Source: Xanthomonas nasturtii
GTDB lineage: Bacteria > Pseudomonadota > Gammaproteobacteria > Xanthomonadales > Xanthomonadaceae
DNA length: 64,000 bases
Direction of reading: 5' to 3'
Assembly (NCBI RefSeq): GCF_001660815.1
Contig: NZ_LYMI01000011.1
Span: 1 to 64,000, forward strand
This document shows positions 1-9,957 of the stretch, one piece after another. Below the pieces are notes generated by a model that ran no database searches, was not told the DNA's origin, and saw only the letters and a list, made by a program, of their open reading frames with translations. Both the position numbers and the translations under genes were made by a program. Positions within the stretch are counted from its first letter, which is position 1. Each line of letters begins with the position of its first letter.

Positions 1-1321
1 TGACCAGGCCGATCTGCCCGCGCAGGCTTTCCTGCGTGACTGTTGCGATGTCCTGCCCATCGATCAGGATGCGGCCCTGCTCCAGGTCGTATAACCGCAG
101 CAACACGTTGACCAAGGTGGATTTGCCAGCACCGGATGGCCCGACCAGGCCGATCTTCTCGCCGGCGCGCACCTGCAGATCCAGCCCGGCAATCACGCCG
201 CCGCGCTTGCCGTAATGAAAGTGGATGTGCTCGAACTGCACCTGCCCCTGGGTCACCCGCAGCGGCACCGCATGCGGTGCGTCCTGCACCTGCACCGGTT
301 GCGAGATGGCCTGCATGCCGTCCTGCACGGTGCCGATGTCTTCGAAGATGCCGTTCACCGTCCACATGATCCAGCCGGACATGTTGTGGATGCGGATCAC
401 CAGACCGGTGGCCAAGGTGATTGCGCCCACACTGATCTGGCCGCGGCTCCACAACCACAGCGCAAGCGCGCAGGTGCCCACGATCAGGAAGCCGTTCGCC
501 ACTGCGATGGCGGTATCCATCGCGGTGGTCACCCGGGTCTGCCCGCGATGCTTCACTGCCAGCTCGTCGATGGCATCGCGCACATAGGCCTCTTCGCGGC
601 CGGCATGGGCGAACAACTTGAGCGTGGAGATATTGGTGTAACCGTCGACGATGCGACCGGTCGCCTTGGAACGCGCATCCGATGCGACCCACGCACGCGC
701 CTTCATGCGCGGCACGAAGAATGCCATCAGCGCCACATACACCACCAGCCAGATCAGCAATGGTGCCATCAGCCAGGGGTCGGCCTGCGCGAACAACCAC
801 AGCGCACTGCCGGTGTAGACCACGATGTACCAAAGCGCATCCACCATCTGCACGGCCGATTCGCGCAACGAGGTGCCGGTCTGCATCACCCGGTTGGCGA
901 TGCGCCCGGCGAAATCGTTGTTGAAAAAGCCCAGGCTCTGGCGCACCACATAGTTGTGCATCAGCCAGCGCGAACGGTTGCTCAAGCCGGGCACGATCGC
1001 CTGATTGACCAGCAGGTTGTGCAGGCCGGTGAACAACGGCCGCGCCACCAGCGTGATCACCGCCATCCAGATCAGCTCGCCCGCGTGGCGACGGAAAAAG
1101 TCGGGCCCCGGCTTGTCGGACAGCATGTCGACGATGCGGCCGAGGAAGTCGAACATCGCCACTTCCACCAGCGCCAGCAGCAGCCCGGCAATCAAGGTGG
1201 CCAGCAATATCGGCCATAACGGCCGCAGATAATGCAGATAAAAGCGCCACACGCTGCGTGGCGGCATCTCCCGCTCGATGGGCGGGAAGATATCGATCAG
1301 GGATTCGAACCAGCGGAACAT
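1..1321 (-). CDS. ABC exporter, fused permease/ATPase (3' end outside window)
   Basis: Inner-membrane half-transporter of the MsbA/MdlB type, with the permease and ATPase in one chain, normally acting as a homodimer. Translation from the ATG at 1321 gives about 440 residues up to the window edge: a cytoplasmic start (MFRWFESLIDIFPP), a six-helix membrane domain to about residue 320, then the nucleotide-binding domain with Walker A GPSGAGKSTLV and the Q-loop region (ESLRGQIGLV) at the edge. The ABC signature, Walker B and H-loop lie outside, so about 170 residues are missing. The substrate cannot be told: the fold is shared by lipid-A flippases, peptide and drug exporters. It stands alone here, with an unrelated gene upstream. 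Confidence 0.9.
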   Translation of the reverse strand, partial: MFRWFESLIDIFPPIEREMPPRSVWRFYLHYLRPLWPILLATLIAGLLLALVEVAMFDFLGRIVDMLSDKPGPDFFRRHAGELIWMAVITLVARPLFTGLHNLLVNQAIVPGLSNRSRWLMHNYVVRQSLGFFNNDFAGRIANRVMQTGTSLRESAVQMVDALWYIVVYTGSALWLFAQADPWLMAPLLIWLVVYVALMAFFVPRMKARAWVASDARSKATGRIVDGYTNISTLKLFAHAGREEAYVRDAIDELAVKHRGQTRVTTAMDTAIAVANGFLIVGTCALALWLWSRGQISVGAITLATGLVIRIHNMSGWIMWTVNGIFEDIGTVQDGMQAISQPVQVQDAPHAVPLRVTQGQVQFEHIHFHYGKRGGVIAGLDLQVRAGEKIGLVGPSGAGKSTLVNVLLRLYDLEQGRILIDGQDIATVTQESLRGQIGLV

Positions 1322-1493
1322 CGCAGACACTTTCGGGAAAAACCGGGCAGTCAGGCTAGCCGATCGGGCGTCAAGCTGCAGTGGCGCCGGTGTCGGACGG
1401 TCGCATCAGCACACGCGTGGCAGGCCGCGATGCACGCGACAGACAACGCGTCTGCCGCATCGATTCCGCCTGCCGGCGCCATGCATGGCCCAG

Positions 1494-1515
1494 CCCTCAC
1501 CGCATGTGGTGAGGG
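1494..1515 (-). terminator. Hairpin after the pRiA4b-like gene
   Basis: Perfect 8-bp inverted repeat (CCCTCACC, loop of six, GGTGAGGG) beginning about ten bases after the stop codon of the minus-strand gene at 1525-2121. No T-run follows, so this is at best a weak or Rho-assisted terminator or an mRNA 3'-end stabiliser. Confidence 0.4.
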
Positions 1516-1524
1516 TTCAACCGC

Positions 1525-2121
1525 TCACTCGCGGACACGCGCAAGCAGGCGATTGACCTCGGCCAGATCGAAATGGCCCGGATCGAAGCGCCCACCCAAG
1601 GTGGCCAACTCCTGCACGTGCTGGGCATGATCCGGGTCGGCGATGATCTGCAGCAGTGCCTGGTAGGCCTGGAGGCCTTGGCTGTTTTCCGGCGGGCAGG
1701 CATTGGCACCGTCCAGGCAGCGCGCCACACGCAGGCCGGCATCCGGCGGCAGGATCGCCTCGACCTGCATGCGGTGCTGCCAGCCGGGCCCGGCACCGTA
1801 GAAATAGTCGAACCATTCCAGCTCGCCCACCGCACTTTCGACGCTGACGCGGGCGGCGTGCTTGAGCCGGGAGCGCTCCGGCACATCCAGCCCGGCTTCG
1901 CCATAGCGGCCGCCGCCCAGGTCGAATTCGTACGGATGCACCGCATTCCAGCCCATCGCCGCCTGCAACACGCGATGCAGCGTGGCCAGGCGCACCGCCC
2001 CCGTCACCTGCACGCGCCGCCAGATCAGCGGCGTGCTGTCCACCAGCGACACCTGCAGCTGATAGACCGGCGAAGGTGCTGGCAGCACCGGCTGTGCAGC
2101 TTTCTTTTTTGCTTTGGTCAT
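1525..2121 (-). CDS. Plasmid pRiA4b ORF-3-like protein
   Basis: Member of the widespread pRiA4b ORF-3 / IS1096 TnpR-like family (small alpha/beta cytoplasmic proteins of unknown role found in plasmids, mobile elements and chromosomes). From the ATG at 2121 the product has 198 residues: a Lys/Ala-rich start (MTKAKKKAAQ), then the family core with YQLQVSLVDSTPLIWRRVQV, LHRVLQAAMGW, HPYEFDLGG and WFDYFYGAGPGW. The reading frame extends upstream to 2262, but those codons look non-coding and the family core starts right after MTKAKKK, so I chose 2121. No transposase or resolvase lies nearby, so the mobile-element name says nothing about mobility here. The function is unknown. Confidence 0.75.
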   Translation of the reverse strand: MTKAKKKAAQPVLPAPSPVYQLQVSLVDSTPLIWRRVQVTGAVRLATLHRVLQAAMGWNAVHPYEFDLGGGRYGEAGLDVPERSRLKHAARVSVESAVGELEWFDYFYGAGPGWQHRMQVEAILPPDAGLRVARCLDGANACPPENSQGLQAYQALLQIIADPDHAQHVQELATLGGRFDPGHFDLAEVNRLLARVRE

Positions 2122-2453
2122 CGTGTCTTGGCTACCTGTTTGCACCGCAAGTATGCAGCGACGCGCGACCGGGCGCATTGCCACGCACTGGACACCGCAA
2201 ATGCGCGCGCTGCCGATAGCGCTCCTGCGTGCGAACGTACGCAAGTGGAACAGCTCGGTCACCTAGCCTGGAGGCTGACACGTCAGCGCCACAGCACAGC
2301 GACACGATACTGCGCAGATGCCCGCAAGCAGCGCGACACCGCATACGCCAACGCGCCTTCTGTGCCTCGCATCCCAGCGAGCATCAAGGTCTCGCTGTAC
2401 CCCATCGAAGCAGTCATGCCGCAACCGCTGACAGCGGCATCGATGAAGACCCC

Positions 2454-3719
2454 TCAGCGCTGCTGCAAACTCGGCACCGCATCGCTCACGTTGGCGTGGC
2501 GGCGCATGATCCAGTTGAACAGCGGCGTAGCCATCAACGTGGACAGGATCGCCATCAGCACCAGCACCGAGAACAGGCCTTGTTCGATCACCCCGGCCTG
2601 CAGGCCGATATTGATGATGATCAGCTCCATCAGCCCGCGTGCATTCATCAGCGAGCCGATCGCCATCGCATCGCGATTGTTCTCGCCGGTGGCACGCGCT
2701 GCGGCCCAGCACGCCACGCCCTTGCCGATGAACGATGCGGCCAGGATCGCCACGCCGGCCAGCATGATCTGCGGCTGCAGCAACACGCTGAGCTGGGTCT
2801 TCAAACCCGAATAGGTGAAGAACAACGGCAGCAGCAACACCACCACGAACGGCTGCATCATCTCGCGCAGCTTCTCGGTCAATGCGCCCCTCGGCAGGCA
2901 GACACCGAGCAGGAAACCGCCGAACACCGCATGGATACCGATCGCATCCATCGCCCAGGCGCTGAGGCAGAACAGCATCAGCACCACCGCCAGCACACTG
3001 TTGCTGAGCGGCTGGCCCGGCACTACGTGATCGGCCAGCCGCGTGAGCAGATGCCGGCCGACGAAAATCATGAACAACGCATAGCCAACGCCGCCGCCGA
3101 TGGCCAGGTAGGCACTGCCCCAACTGCCGCCGAAGCTGGCCAGCACCACGGCCAGGATGCACCAGGCGGCGGCGTCGTCGAAGGCGCCGGCAGTCAGTGC
3201 CAGCGTGCCCAGGGGGCTATTGGTCAGACCGCGCTCGTGGATGATGCGCGCCAGCATCGGAAATGCGGTGATCGCAATGGCCGCGCCCAGGAACAGCGAG
3301 GCTTCCATCAGCTTGGCCTTTTCCGAGAACAGGCCGTCCACGTCGAGCAGCCACGGGCACATGGCGAACGCCAGCGCAAACGGCACCGCGATGCCGGCCA
3401 ACGACACGCTCATCGCACTGCGATAGCGCGCGCGAAAGTGGTCGCTGCGGAAATCGGTCCCGACCAGGAACATGTACAGGCCCACGCCGAATTGCGCGAA
3501 TACGTACAGCACGTCCATGGTCTGCTTGGGGAACAAGGCTGCCTGCGCGCCTGGCGCCAGCAAGCCGAACAAGGACGGCCCCAACATCACGCCGGCAATC
3601 ATTTCGCCCACCACCTGCGGTTGCCCCAGGCGCTTGGCCAGCATGCCGACCAACCGGCACACCAGCAGGATCGCTGCGGCCTGCAAAAAGAAGTACACCG
3701 ACATCTGCGGAGTGGTCAT
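2454..3719 (-). CDS. Kef-type cation:proton antiporter (CPA2)
   Basis: Integral inner-membrane Na+/K+:H+ antiporter of the CPA2 family, 421 residues from the ATG at 3719. It has twelve or so hydrophobic segments, starting SVYFFLQAAAILLVCRLVGM, and family signatures QPQVVGEMIAGVMLGPS (about residues 32-48) and FLVGTDF. There is no C-terminal RCK/TrkA-N nucleotide-binding domain, so unlike KefB/KefC it lacks the glutathione-gated regulatory part and resembles the shorter NapA/GerN-like members. An in-frame ATG at 3755 is possible, but neither start has a strong ribosome-binding site. The next minus-strand gene upstream is about 200 bp away, so co-transcription is not certain. The ion specificity cannot be read from the sequence. 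Confidence 0.85.
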   Translation of the reverse strand: MTTPQMSVYFFLQAAAILLVCRLVGMLAKRLGQPQVVGEMIAGVMLGPSLFGLLAPGAQAALFPKQTMDVLYVFAQFGVGLYMFLVGTDFRSDHFRARYRSAMSVSLAGIAVPFALAFAMCPWLLDVDGLFSEKAKLMEASLFLGAAIAITAFPMLARIIHERGLTNSPLGTLALTAGAFDDAAAWCILAVVLASFGGSWGSAYLAIGGGVGYALFMIFVGRHLLTRLADHVVPGQPLSNSVLAVVLMLFCLSAWAMDAIGIHAVFGGFLLGVCLPRGALTEKLREMMQPFVVVLLLPLFFTYSGLKTQLSVLLQPQIMLAGVAILAASFIGKGVACWAAARATGENNRDAMAIGSLMNARGLMELIIINIGLQAGVIEQGLFSVLVLMAILSTLMATPLFNWIMRRHANVSDAVPSLQQR

Positions 3720-3915
3720 GCGTGCTGGGACATCCTTGAGAAGTGCGCGGATCATAACGAGCAGCGCCGGTGGGTGGTAGCAGCGCGGCTGTTGCAATGG
3801 CGGCAGCCCAAACGTTATGTCGCTCTACAAAGACCCACCGACGTCATCGGTGGCAGGCGGGTCCACGAAACAGCGGGCGCGATAACGCCCCCTGTCACAC
3901 CGTCTCAAGCGCATG

Positions 3916-5511
3916 TCACTTCGACGCGGCCGAGGCTTCCCGCACCGGCGTCAACACCAGGTCCTGAAAATCGAAACTGAAATCGGTCAGCGGCGAAATG
4001 GGCTCCATGCGCATCTCGCGCACCGCGCCATCGGGCGTCAGTGCGAAGTTGACGAAGGCATCGGCGTTCAACGAACGGTCGTCCCAGCGCACGATAAAGC
4101 TGTCGTGCTGCCAATGCTCCAGGGTGCCGACCAATTGCGCTGTCTTGGAAAACTGCAGACGCAGGCGCTTGCCTTCCTGGCGAATCACCACATCGCCATA
4201 CCAGGGGTCGCGATAAGTCACCGCATAACCGCGTAGCGGCAACGACGGCGTCGAGCGTGCAACGCGTGCGTCCTGATGCTTCTTCCAGCTGCTGTCGGCC
4301 TCGCTGTCTGCCTTGGCCACGGCCTTGGCGTACGCGTCGGTCCAATCGGTGCTTGGAACCTGCAGGAACGCGTCCAGCACCTGCAGCGTCACCGCATTGA
4401 ACGCCGCGCCCACTTCCTGGTTGGTCAACACCACCACGCCCAGTTTCTGATCCGGCACCAGCGTCAGACGCGACACCATGCCGGGCCAGCCGCCGGTATG
4501 CCAGACCAGGCGATGGCCGCGGTAATCGCTCAGGCTCCAACCCTCGCCGTAACCGGCGAAGTTCGGCCGCGCCGCGGCAAGCTCGGGCACCGGCGCCTCG
4601 GCGATCGGGATCGGTGTGATCATCGACCACATCTCCTGCTGGCGCTTGGCGCTGAACAACGGTTTGCCATCGGGCAACATCCCGCCAGCCAGTTGCACAT
4701 TCATCCATAGCGCCATGTCGTGCGCACTGGAATAGATGCCGCCGGCCCCGGAGTTGTTGGACCAGGTCAGCGGCGCCACCGTGCGCAGGTCGGTGAAGTC
4801 GTACTTGGCGTGCCCTACTGCGGCGTTATCGCCGGGCTGCAGATGGTCGGCATTGAAGCGTGTGCCGCGCATGCCCACCGGGCCGAAGATGCGTTGCTGC
4901 AAGAACGCCGCGTAGGGTTGCCCGGACACCTGCTCGATCACCTTCTGGGCGACCGCGTAAAGGATGTTGTCGTACGCGTAGCGGTCGCGAAAGCCGCCCT
5001 TCAGCGGCACCCTGGCCAGGCGCTGCACGACCTCTTCGGTGGTGTAGCTGGTGGTGGGCCAGAACAATAGATCGCCTGCGCCCAGACTCAGGCCGCTGCG
5101 GTGCGCCAGCAGATCGCGGACGCGCATTTGCCCACTCACATACGGGTCGGACATGCGAAACCACGGCAGGTGGTCGATGACCTTGTCGTCGAGCGAAAGC
5201 TTGCCTTCGTCGGCCAGAATCGACAGCGACGCGGCAGTGAATGCCTTGGTGTTGGAGGCAATCGCAAACAGCGTGTCGGCCTGCACCGGCGCGGGCTTGC
5301 CGGTCTCGCGCACGCCATAGCCGCGCTCCAGCACCACCTGGCCGTCCTTGACGATGGCCACCGCAATTCCGGGCACATCGAACTGTTTGCGCACGCGTTC
5401 CATCTGCGCATCGAACTGCTGCATGCCGGCGGGAAGGTCGGCCGCGTGCGTTGTCGTCACCAAGCTTGCCATCATCAGCACGCCCCCACTCAGCCATCGG
5501 TTCAAGGTCAC
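3916..5511 (-). CDS. Secreted serine hydrolase, beta-lactamase class C / PBP4* family
   Basis: Periplasmic penicillin-recognising hydrolase, 531 residues. A GTG at 5511 is preferred: it is preceded by GAGGG eight bases away and gives a clear Sec signal peptide (hydrophobic stretch ending THA-ADLPAG). Catalytic motifs are in order: S86-N-T-K89 (SxxK), Y180-D-N182 (YxN) and HTGG near residue 350, the HxG/KTG equivalent. The N-terminal 380 residues form the hydrolase domain. The remaining about 150 residues (from LQVPSTDW) match the DUF3471-like beta domain of this family. Such enzymes are more often D-Ala-D-Ala peptidases or esterases than true beta-lactamases, so resistance should not be inferred. 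rraA lies 23 bp upstream on the same strand and may be co-transcribed. Confidence 0.88.
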   Translation of the reverse strand: MTLNRWLSGGVLMMASLVTTTHAADLPAGMQQFDAQMERVRKQFDVPGIAVAIVKDGQVVLERGYGVRETGKPAPVQADTLFAIASNTKAFTAASLSILADEGKLSLDDKVIDHLPWFRMSDPYVSGQMRVRDLLAHRSGLSLGAGDLLFWPTTSYTTEEVVQRLARVPLKGGFRDRYAYDNILYAVAQKVIEQVSGQPYAAFLQQRIFGPVGMRGTRFNADHLQPGDNAAVGHAKYDFTDLRTVAPLTWSNNSGAGGIYSSAHDMALWMNVQLAGGMLPDGKPLFSAKRQQEMWSMITPIPIAEAPVPELAAARPNFAGYGEGWSLSDYRGHRLVWHTGGWPGMVSRLTLVPDQKLGVVVLTNQEVGAAFNAVTLQVLDAFLQVPSTDWTDAYAKAVAKADSEADSSWKKHQDARVARSTPSLPLRGYAVTYRDPWYGDVVIRQEGKRLRLQFSKTAQLVGTLEHWQHDSFIVRWDDRSLNADAFVNFALTPDGAVREMRMEPISPLTDFSFDFQDLVLTPVREASAASK

Positions 5512-5534
5512 TGCGTCACCCTCAGGGTTTTCGG

Positions 5535-6447
<913 letters not shown>

Positions 6448-7281
6448 ATGACCGATCTGTTCGCTTCCGCCCCGCCCGCCCTCGACGGCATCCACATCGG
6501 CATCGGTGGCTGGGTGTATGCACCATGGCGCGCGGGCATGTTCTACCCGGCGGGACTGGTGCAGCGCCGCGAGCTGGAATACGCAAGCCGCCACGTCACC
6601 GCCATCGAGATCAACGGCACCTATTACGGCACGCAGAAGCCGGCCACCTACGCAAAGTGGCGCGATGAAGTACCGCCCGGATTCGTGTTTTCGGCCAAGG
6701 CGCCGCGCCGCATCACCCAATCGCGCAAGCTGGCCGGCACCAAGGCACAGGTGGAGGATTTCATCGCCGGCATTGTCGAGCTCGGCGACACCCTTGGGCC
6801 GCTGGTGTGGCAATTCGAGCAAGGCCATCGGTTGCAGGCCGACGATCTGGACGCGTTTCTGTCGTTATTGCCCAAGCGGGCAGGCACGCGTGCGCTGCGC
6901 CATGTGCTGGAGATTCGCGACCACGACGCGGTGGATACATCGCTGCTGGCCTTGGTGCGTGACCATGGTGTGGCCACCGTGTTCACCGATTCGGAGGAGC
7001 ATCCGTCGTTTGCCGATCTGTCTACCGACTTCGTCTACGCACGGTTGATGCGCAGCCAGGCGCGGCTGCACGCAGGGTATCCGGCGCCGGCGTTGGCACG
7101 CTGGGCAGAGCGTATCCAGGCCTGGCGACGCGGCGACGACCCGGCCGATCTGCCGCATGTGGACGCGACAGCCCCGCCGGCACGTCAGCCACGCGAGGTC
7201 TTCGTGTTTTTCATCAGTGCGGCGAAAGAGCGCAACCCGGCGGCGGCGATAGCGTTGTTGAAAGCGCTGCCGCCGGGTTAG
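6448..7281 (+). CDS. DUF72 (YecE-like) TIM-barrel protein
   Basis: 277-residue cytoplasmic protein of the DUF72/YecE family, a TIM-barrel fold of unconfirmed activity. Typical family segments are visible: HIGIGGWVYAPWRAGMFYP near the N-terminus, the region around residue 65 with ITAIEINGTYYG-like sequence (here TAIEINGTYYGTQKP), KWRDEVPPGFVFSAKAPRRI, LGPLVWQFEQGHR, and VFFISAAKERNPAAA at the C-terminus. The ATG at 6448 is chosen because upstream codons in the same frame carry no family sequence. It is divergent from rraA and is followed by about 350 bp of non-coding DNA. No pathway can be assigned from context. Confidence 0.85.
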   Translation: MTDLFASAPPALDGIHIGIGGWVYAPWRAGMFYPAGLVQRRELEYASRHVTAIEINGTYYGTQKPATYAKWRDEVPPGFVFSAKAPRRITQSRKLAGTKAQVEDFIAGIVELGDTLGPLVWQFEQGHRLQADDLDAFLSLLPKRAGTRALRHVLEIRDHDAVDTSLLALVRDHGVATVFTDSEEHPSFADLSTDFVYARLMRSQARLHAGYPAPALARWAERIQAWRRGDDPADLPHVDATAPPARQPREVFVFFISAAKERNPAAAIALLKALPPG

Positions 7282-7506
7282 TGCGTCGCTGGCGTTGCAG
7301 GCGGCTGTGCGTGTGGCAGATGCATCTAGACGACGATGCTGCGTGTGGATAAGGCGTTGTCGTGTGCGACGACTGCGTAAGTCTCCGGCGTGCCGTTGAT
7401 CGCTGTGGCCGTTTAGTCACCGATGTCGTGCGGAAAGCTGGAGATGTTTACTGTGATTTGAGCTTTAGCGACTCAGCGGATGGTGCAGGGTTATGGGTAA
7501 GCCTCA

Positions 7507-7546
7507 CCCTCACCCCAACCCCTCTCCCGGGGGGAGAGGGGCTTAG
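7507..7546. repeat. C-rich/G-rich palindromic intergenic repeat
   Basis: CCTCACCCCAACCCC followed by a near-perfect palindrome: CCCCTCTCCC at 7519-7528 pairs with GGGAGAGGGG at 7532-7541. Sequences of the form ACCCCTCTCCCGNNGGGAGAGGGG recur between genes in many xanthomonads and other GC-rich proteobacteria (established observation, recalled). Here it lies between two plus-strand genes and could end transcription of the DUF72 gene, though no T-run follows. Confidence 0.7.
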
Positions 7547-7622
7547 TGCGCAGCGGGAACCGAGCTTGCCATTGTCGGCAACGATCCGCTCGCCGCTTGG
7601 CGGCGTTGCGCCACTTTTCGGC

Positions 7623-7628
7623 GACAAT
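7623..7628 (+). promoter_or_regulatory. -10-like GACAAT box abutting the start (leaderless type)
   Basis: GACAAT ends five bases before the ATG at 7634, which would put the transcription start on or next to the A of ATG. There is no Shine-Dalgarno sequence. The same arrangement precedes five other genes in this window. Confidence 0.5.
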
Positions 7629-7633
7629 GGCGC

Positions 7634-8581
7634 ATGCCCACGACCGACCTGCGCAAGGCGCAACTGCAAATCCATTTCTGCGTGCTGCTTTGGGGCATCA
7701 CCGCGATCCTGGGCAAATTGATCACGCTGCAGGCGTTGCCGTTGGTGTGGTGGCGCATGTTGATCGTGGTGGCGGCGCTGGCCTTGTGGCCGCGCGTGTG
7801 GCGCGGGCTGCGCGGCCTCTCCGGGCGCGTGGTGCTGGGCTATTGCGGCATCGGCGCGCTGGTCGCCTTGCACTGGCTCACCTTCTACGGCGCGATCAAG
7901 CTGGCAAATGCGTCGGTGGCGGCGACCTGTATCGCGCTGGCACCGGTATTCACGGCCGTGATCGAGCCGTGGGTGACGCAGCGCCCGTTCCGCCCGCGCG
8001 AGCTGTTGTTCGGGCTGGCCGTGCTGCCCGGCGTGGCACTGGTGGTGGGTGGGGTGCCGGACGGCATGCGTGCCGGCGTGGTGGTGGGCGCGATCTCGGC
8101 GGTGTTCGTCGGGCTGTTCGGCTCGCTCAACAAGCGCATGGTGGCGCATGCCGACCCGCTCACCGTCACCGCGCTGGAACTGGGTGCCGGCACACTGACC
8201 TTGACCCTGCTCGCACCGGCGATGCCGCTGCTGCTGCCGGCGTTGCATGGCGATCTACTGGTTGTGCCCAGCCTGCACGATGGCGTGTTGCTGCTGGCGC
8301 TGTCGCTGGCCTGCACCTTGCTTCCGTTTGCGCTGGCGCTGGTGGCGCTGCGCCATCTCAGCGCCTACTCGGTGCAGTTGGTGACCAATCTCGAACCGGT
8401 CTACGCCATCGTGCTGGCGATCGCGCTGCTGGGCGAACAACGCGAACTCACCCTGCAGTTCTATCTCGGCGTTGCGATCATTCTCGGCGCGGTGTTCCTG
8501 CATCCGGTACTGGAACGTCGGCGCAAGGTGGTACACCCGGAATTGCTGGGGACGGCCGAAGCGAAGACGATCGTCGACTGA
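7634..8581 (+). CDS. EamA/DMT-family transporter
   Basis: 315-residue inner-membrane protein of the drug/metabolite transporter superfamily with two tandem EamA repeats and about ten membrane helices. The first repeat opens with LQIHFCVLLWGITAILGKLI and contains LHWLTFYGAIKLANASVAATCIALAP. The second begins near residue 145 and ends with HLSAYSVQLVTNLEPVYAIVLAIALLGEQRELTLQFYLG, the canonical repeat ending (VxxExVxA). Most such proteins export amino acids or other small metabolites. The substrate is not predictable. The ATG at 7634 starts directly after a -10-like box, with no ribosome-binding site. Confidence 0.9.
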   Translation: MPTTDLRKAQLQIHFCVLLWGITAILGKLITLQALPLVWWRMLIVVAALALWPRVWRGLRGLSGRVVLGYCGIGALVALHWLTFYGAIKLANASVAATCIALAPVFTAVIEPWVTQRPFRPRELLFGLAVLPGVALVVGGVPDGMRAGVVVGAISAVFVGLFGSLNKRMVAHADPLTVTALELGAGTLTLTLLAPAMPLLLPALHGDLLVVPSLHDGVLLLALSLACTLLPFALALVALRHLSAYSVQLVTNLEPVYAIVLAIALLGEQRELTLQFYLGVAIILGAVFLHPVLERRRKVVHPELLGTAEAKTIVD

Positions 8582-8610
8582 CCTGCACGGCGCACCCAAC
8601 ACACGCCGAT

Positions 8611-9681
8611 CTACTCCAGCGCCACCACCTGATCGCGCCCGCCACGCTTGGCCGCATACAAGGCCTGGTCGGCGCGCTTGATCACCGCTTCCACGCTCTC
8701 CTGCGGATGCAGCGTTGCCACGCCGATGCTCACCGTCACCGGCAGCGCGATGGTCATCACCGCAACGCTCTGGCGCAGGTACTCGCACTGCACGCGCGCA
8801 TGCAGCAGATCCGCATCGGGAAGCAGCAGCACGAATTCTTCGCCGCCATAGCGGGCGATGGTGCCGGCACCGGCCACATGCGCACGCAACAACGTGGACA
8901 GTTCGCGCAGCACCACATCGCCCTGGTCGTGCCCGTGCACATCGTTGACGGTCTTGAAATGGTCCACGTCCAGCAACGCGACCGATAACGGCTGCCCCGC
9001 CGCGCGCGTCTGCTCGGTGGCCGCCGCCAGTGCCACTGCAAACGCGCGCCGGTTGGGCAGGCCGGTCAGCGGGTCGGTGCGGGTCTGTTCGACCAGATCG
9101 GCGTTCAACGCGTCCATCGCCGCGTAATAGCCGGCCATCTGTTGCTCGTACCAATCGCGCTCGTGCAATTGCTGGCGCAGCTGTTTGCCGGCCAGCCGCA
9201 GCTCCAGCAAGTGCGAGGCCTGCCGCGACAATGCCTGCAGGGCTTCGCGCTGGTCCTCGCGCAGATGCGCCGGGGTCTGGTCGAACACACACAGCGAACC
9301 CAGCGCCATGCCCTGGCTGCTCACCAGCGGCGCGCCGGCGTAGAAGCGCACCCCGGCACTGCCGACCACCATCGGGTTGTCGTAAAAGCGCGGGTCCAGC
9401 AGGGTGTCGTCCACCATCAGCACTTCGTCGGGGCGCAGGATCGCGTGCGCACAGAACGAGATATCGCGTGGCGCCTCGCTGCGCGGCGCCCCGTGCGCAG
9501 ACTTGAACCACTGCCGGTCTTCGTCCACCAATACCACTGCCGCCATCTGCGTCTCGCACAGCGTGGACGCGATCATGGTCAGGTCGTCGAATGCGCGTTC
9601 GGCTGGCGAATCCAGCACCTCGTACTGACGCAACGCGGCGAGCCGTTCGGCCTCGTTGCTCGGCAATTCCGGTTTGATCAC
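8611..9681 (-). CDS. GAF-GGDEF diguanylate cyclase
   Basis: 356-residue soluble c-di-GMP synthase. A GTG at 9681 is preferred because it is preceded by GGGGGC and starts the typical family opening IKPELPSNEAERLAALRQYE. Residues about 15-160 form a GAF sensor domain of the kind beginning LxxYxxLDSPAExxFDDLT. A short helix linker leads to the GGDEF domain (about 190-356) with DPLTGLPNRRAF, DVDHFKTVND and the active-site loop GGEEF. No RxxD inhibitory site is present five residues before GGEEF (the sequence there is AGAGTIARY), so product inhibition through the primary I-site is not expected. The GAF ligand is unknown. The gene is convergent with the EamA transporter. Confidence 0.9.
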   Translation of the reverse strand: MIKPELPSNEAERLAALRQYEVLDSPAERAFDDLTMIASTLCETQMAAVVLVDEDRQWFKSAHGAPRSEAPRDISFCAHAILRPDEVLMVDDTLLDPRFYDNPMVVGSAGVRFYAGAPLVSSQGMALGSLCVFDQTPAHLREDQREALQALSRQASHLLELRLAGKQLRQQLHERDWYEQQMAGYYAAMDALNADLVEQTRTDPLTGLPNRRAFAVALAAATEQTRAAGQPLSVALLDVDHFKTVNDVHGHDQGDVVLRELSTLLRAHVAGAGTIARYGGEEFVLLLPDADLLHARVQCEYLRQSVAVMTIALPVTVSIGVATLHPQESVEAVIKRADQALYAAKRGGRDQVVALE

Positions 9682-9957
9682 TGCCCGCCCCCGCTGGCTG
9701 TTATCGGTGAAAGTATGCCGGAGCCCACAAAGCGCCACTACCGGGAGGCGCCCCACGCCGCATGCCTGCGTGCGCACCGTTCAGGCCGGCGTCGGCTCTG
9801 TTGAAGTGGCCTGTCACTCCGCGATCCACCGCCCGGCGAGCAGTCGCCACACAGGTGCGGGCAACGCAGAAACACGGCGATACCGCAATGCCACCTGCCG
9901 ATTCCGAACACCGGCTACGCCCACCGCGCGACAGCGCGGGCGGCCCGTCAAAGCTGT

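Larger units (their letters stand above)
7282..7633. other. Intergenic region before the EamA transporter
   Basis: 352 bp without a supported gene. It contains the C/G hairpin repeat at 7507-7546, listed separately, and ends in a GACAAT box placed five bases before the ATG of the next gene. Nothing else recognised. Confidence 0.5.

Noticed and set aside
1304-1316. GGATTCGAACC resembling the T-arm of a tRNA on the plus strand
   Set aside because: It lies inside the first codons of the ABC exporter on the other strand and no acceptor or anticodon stem can be formed around it.
1525-2121. Mobile element suggested by the family name IS1096 TnpR-like
   Set aside because: No transposase, terminal repeats or target duplication nearby; the family is often chromosomal.
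3916-5511. AmpC-type beta-lactamase
   Set aside because: Has the SxxK and YxN motifs, but length and C-terminal extra domain fit the wider esterase/peptidase family; resistance cannot be inferred.
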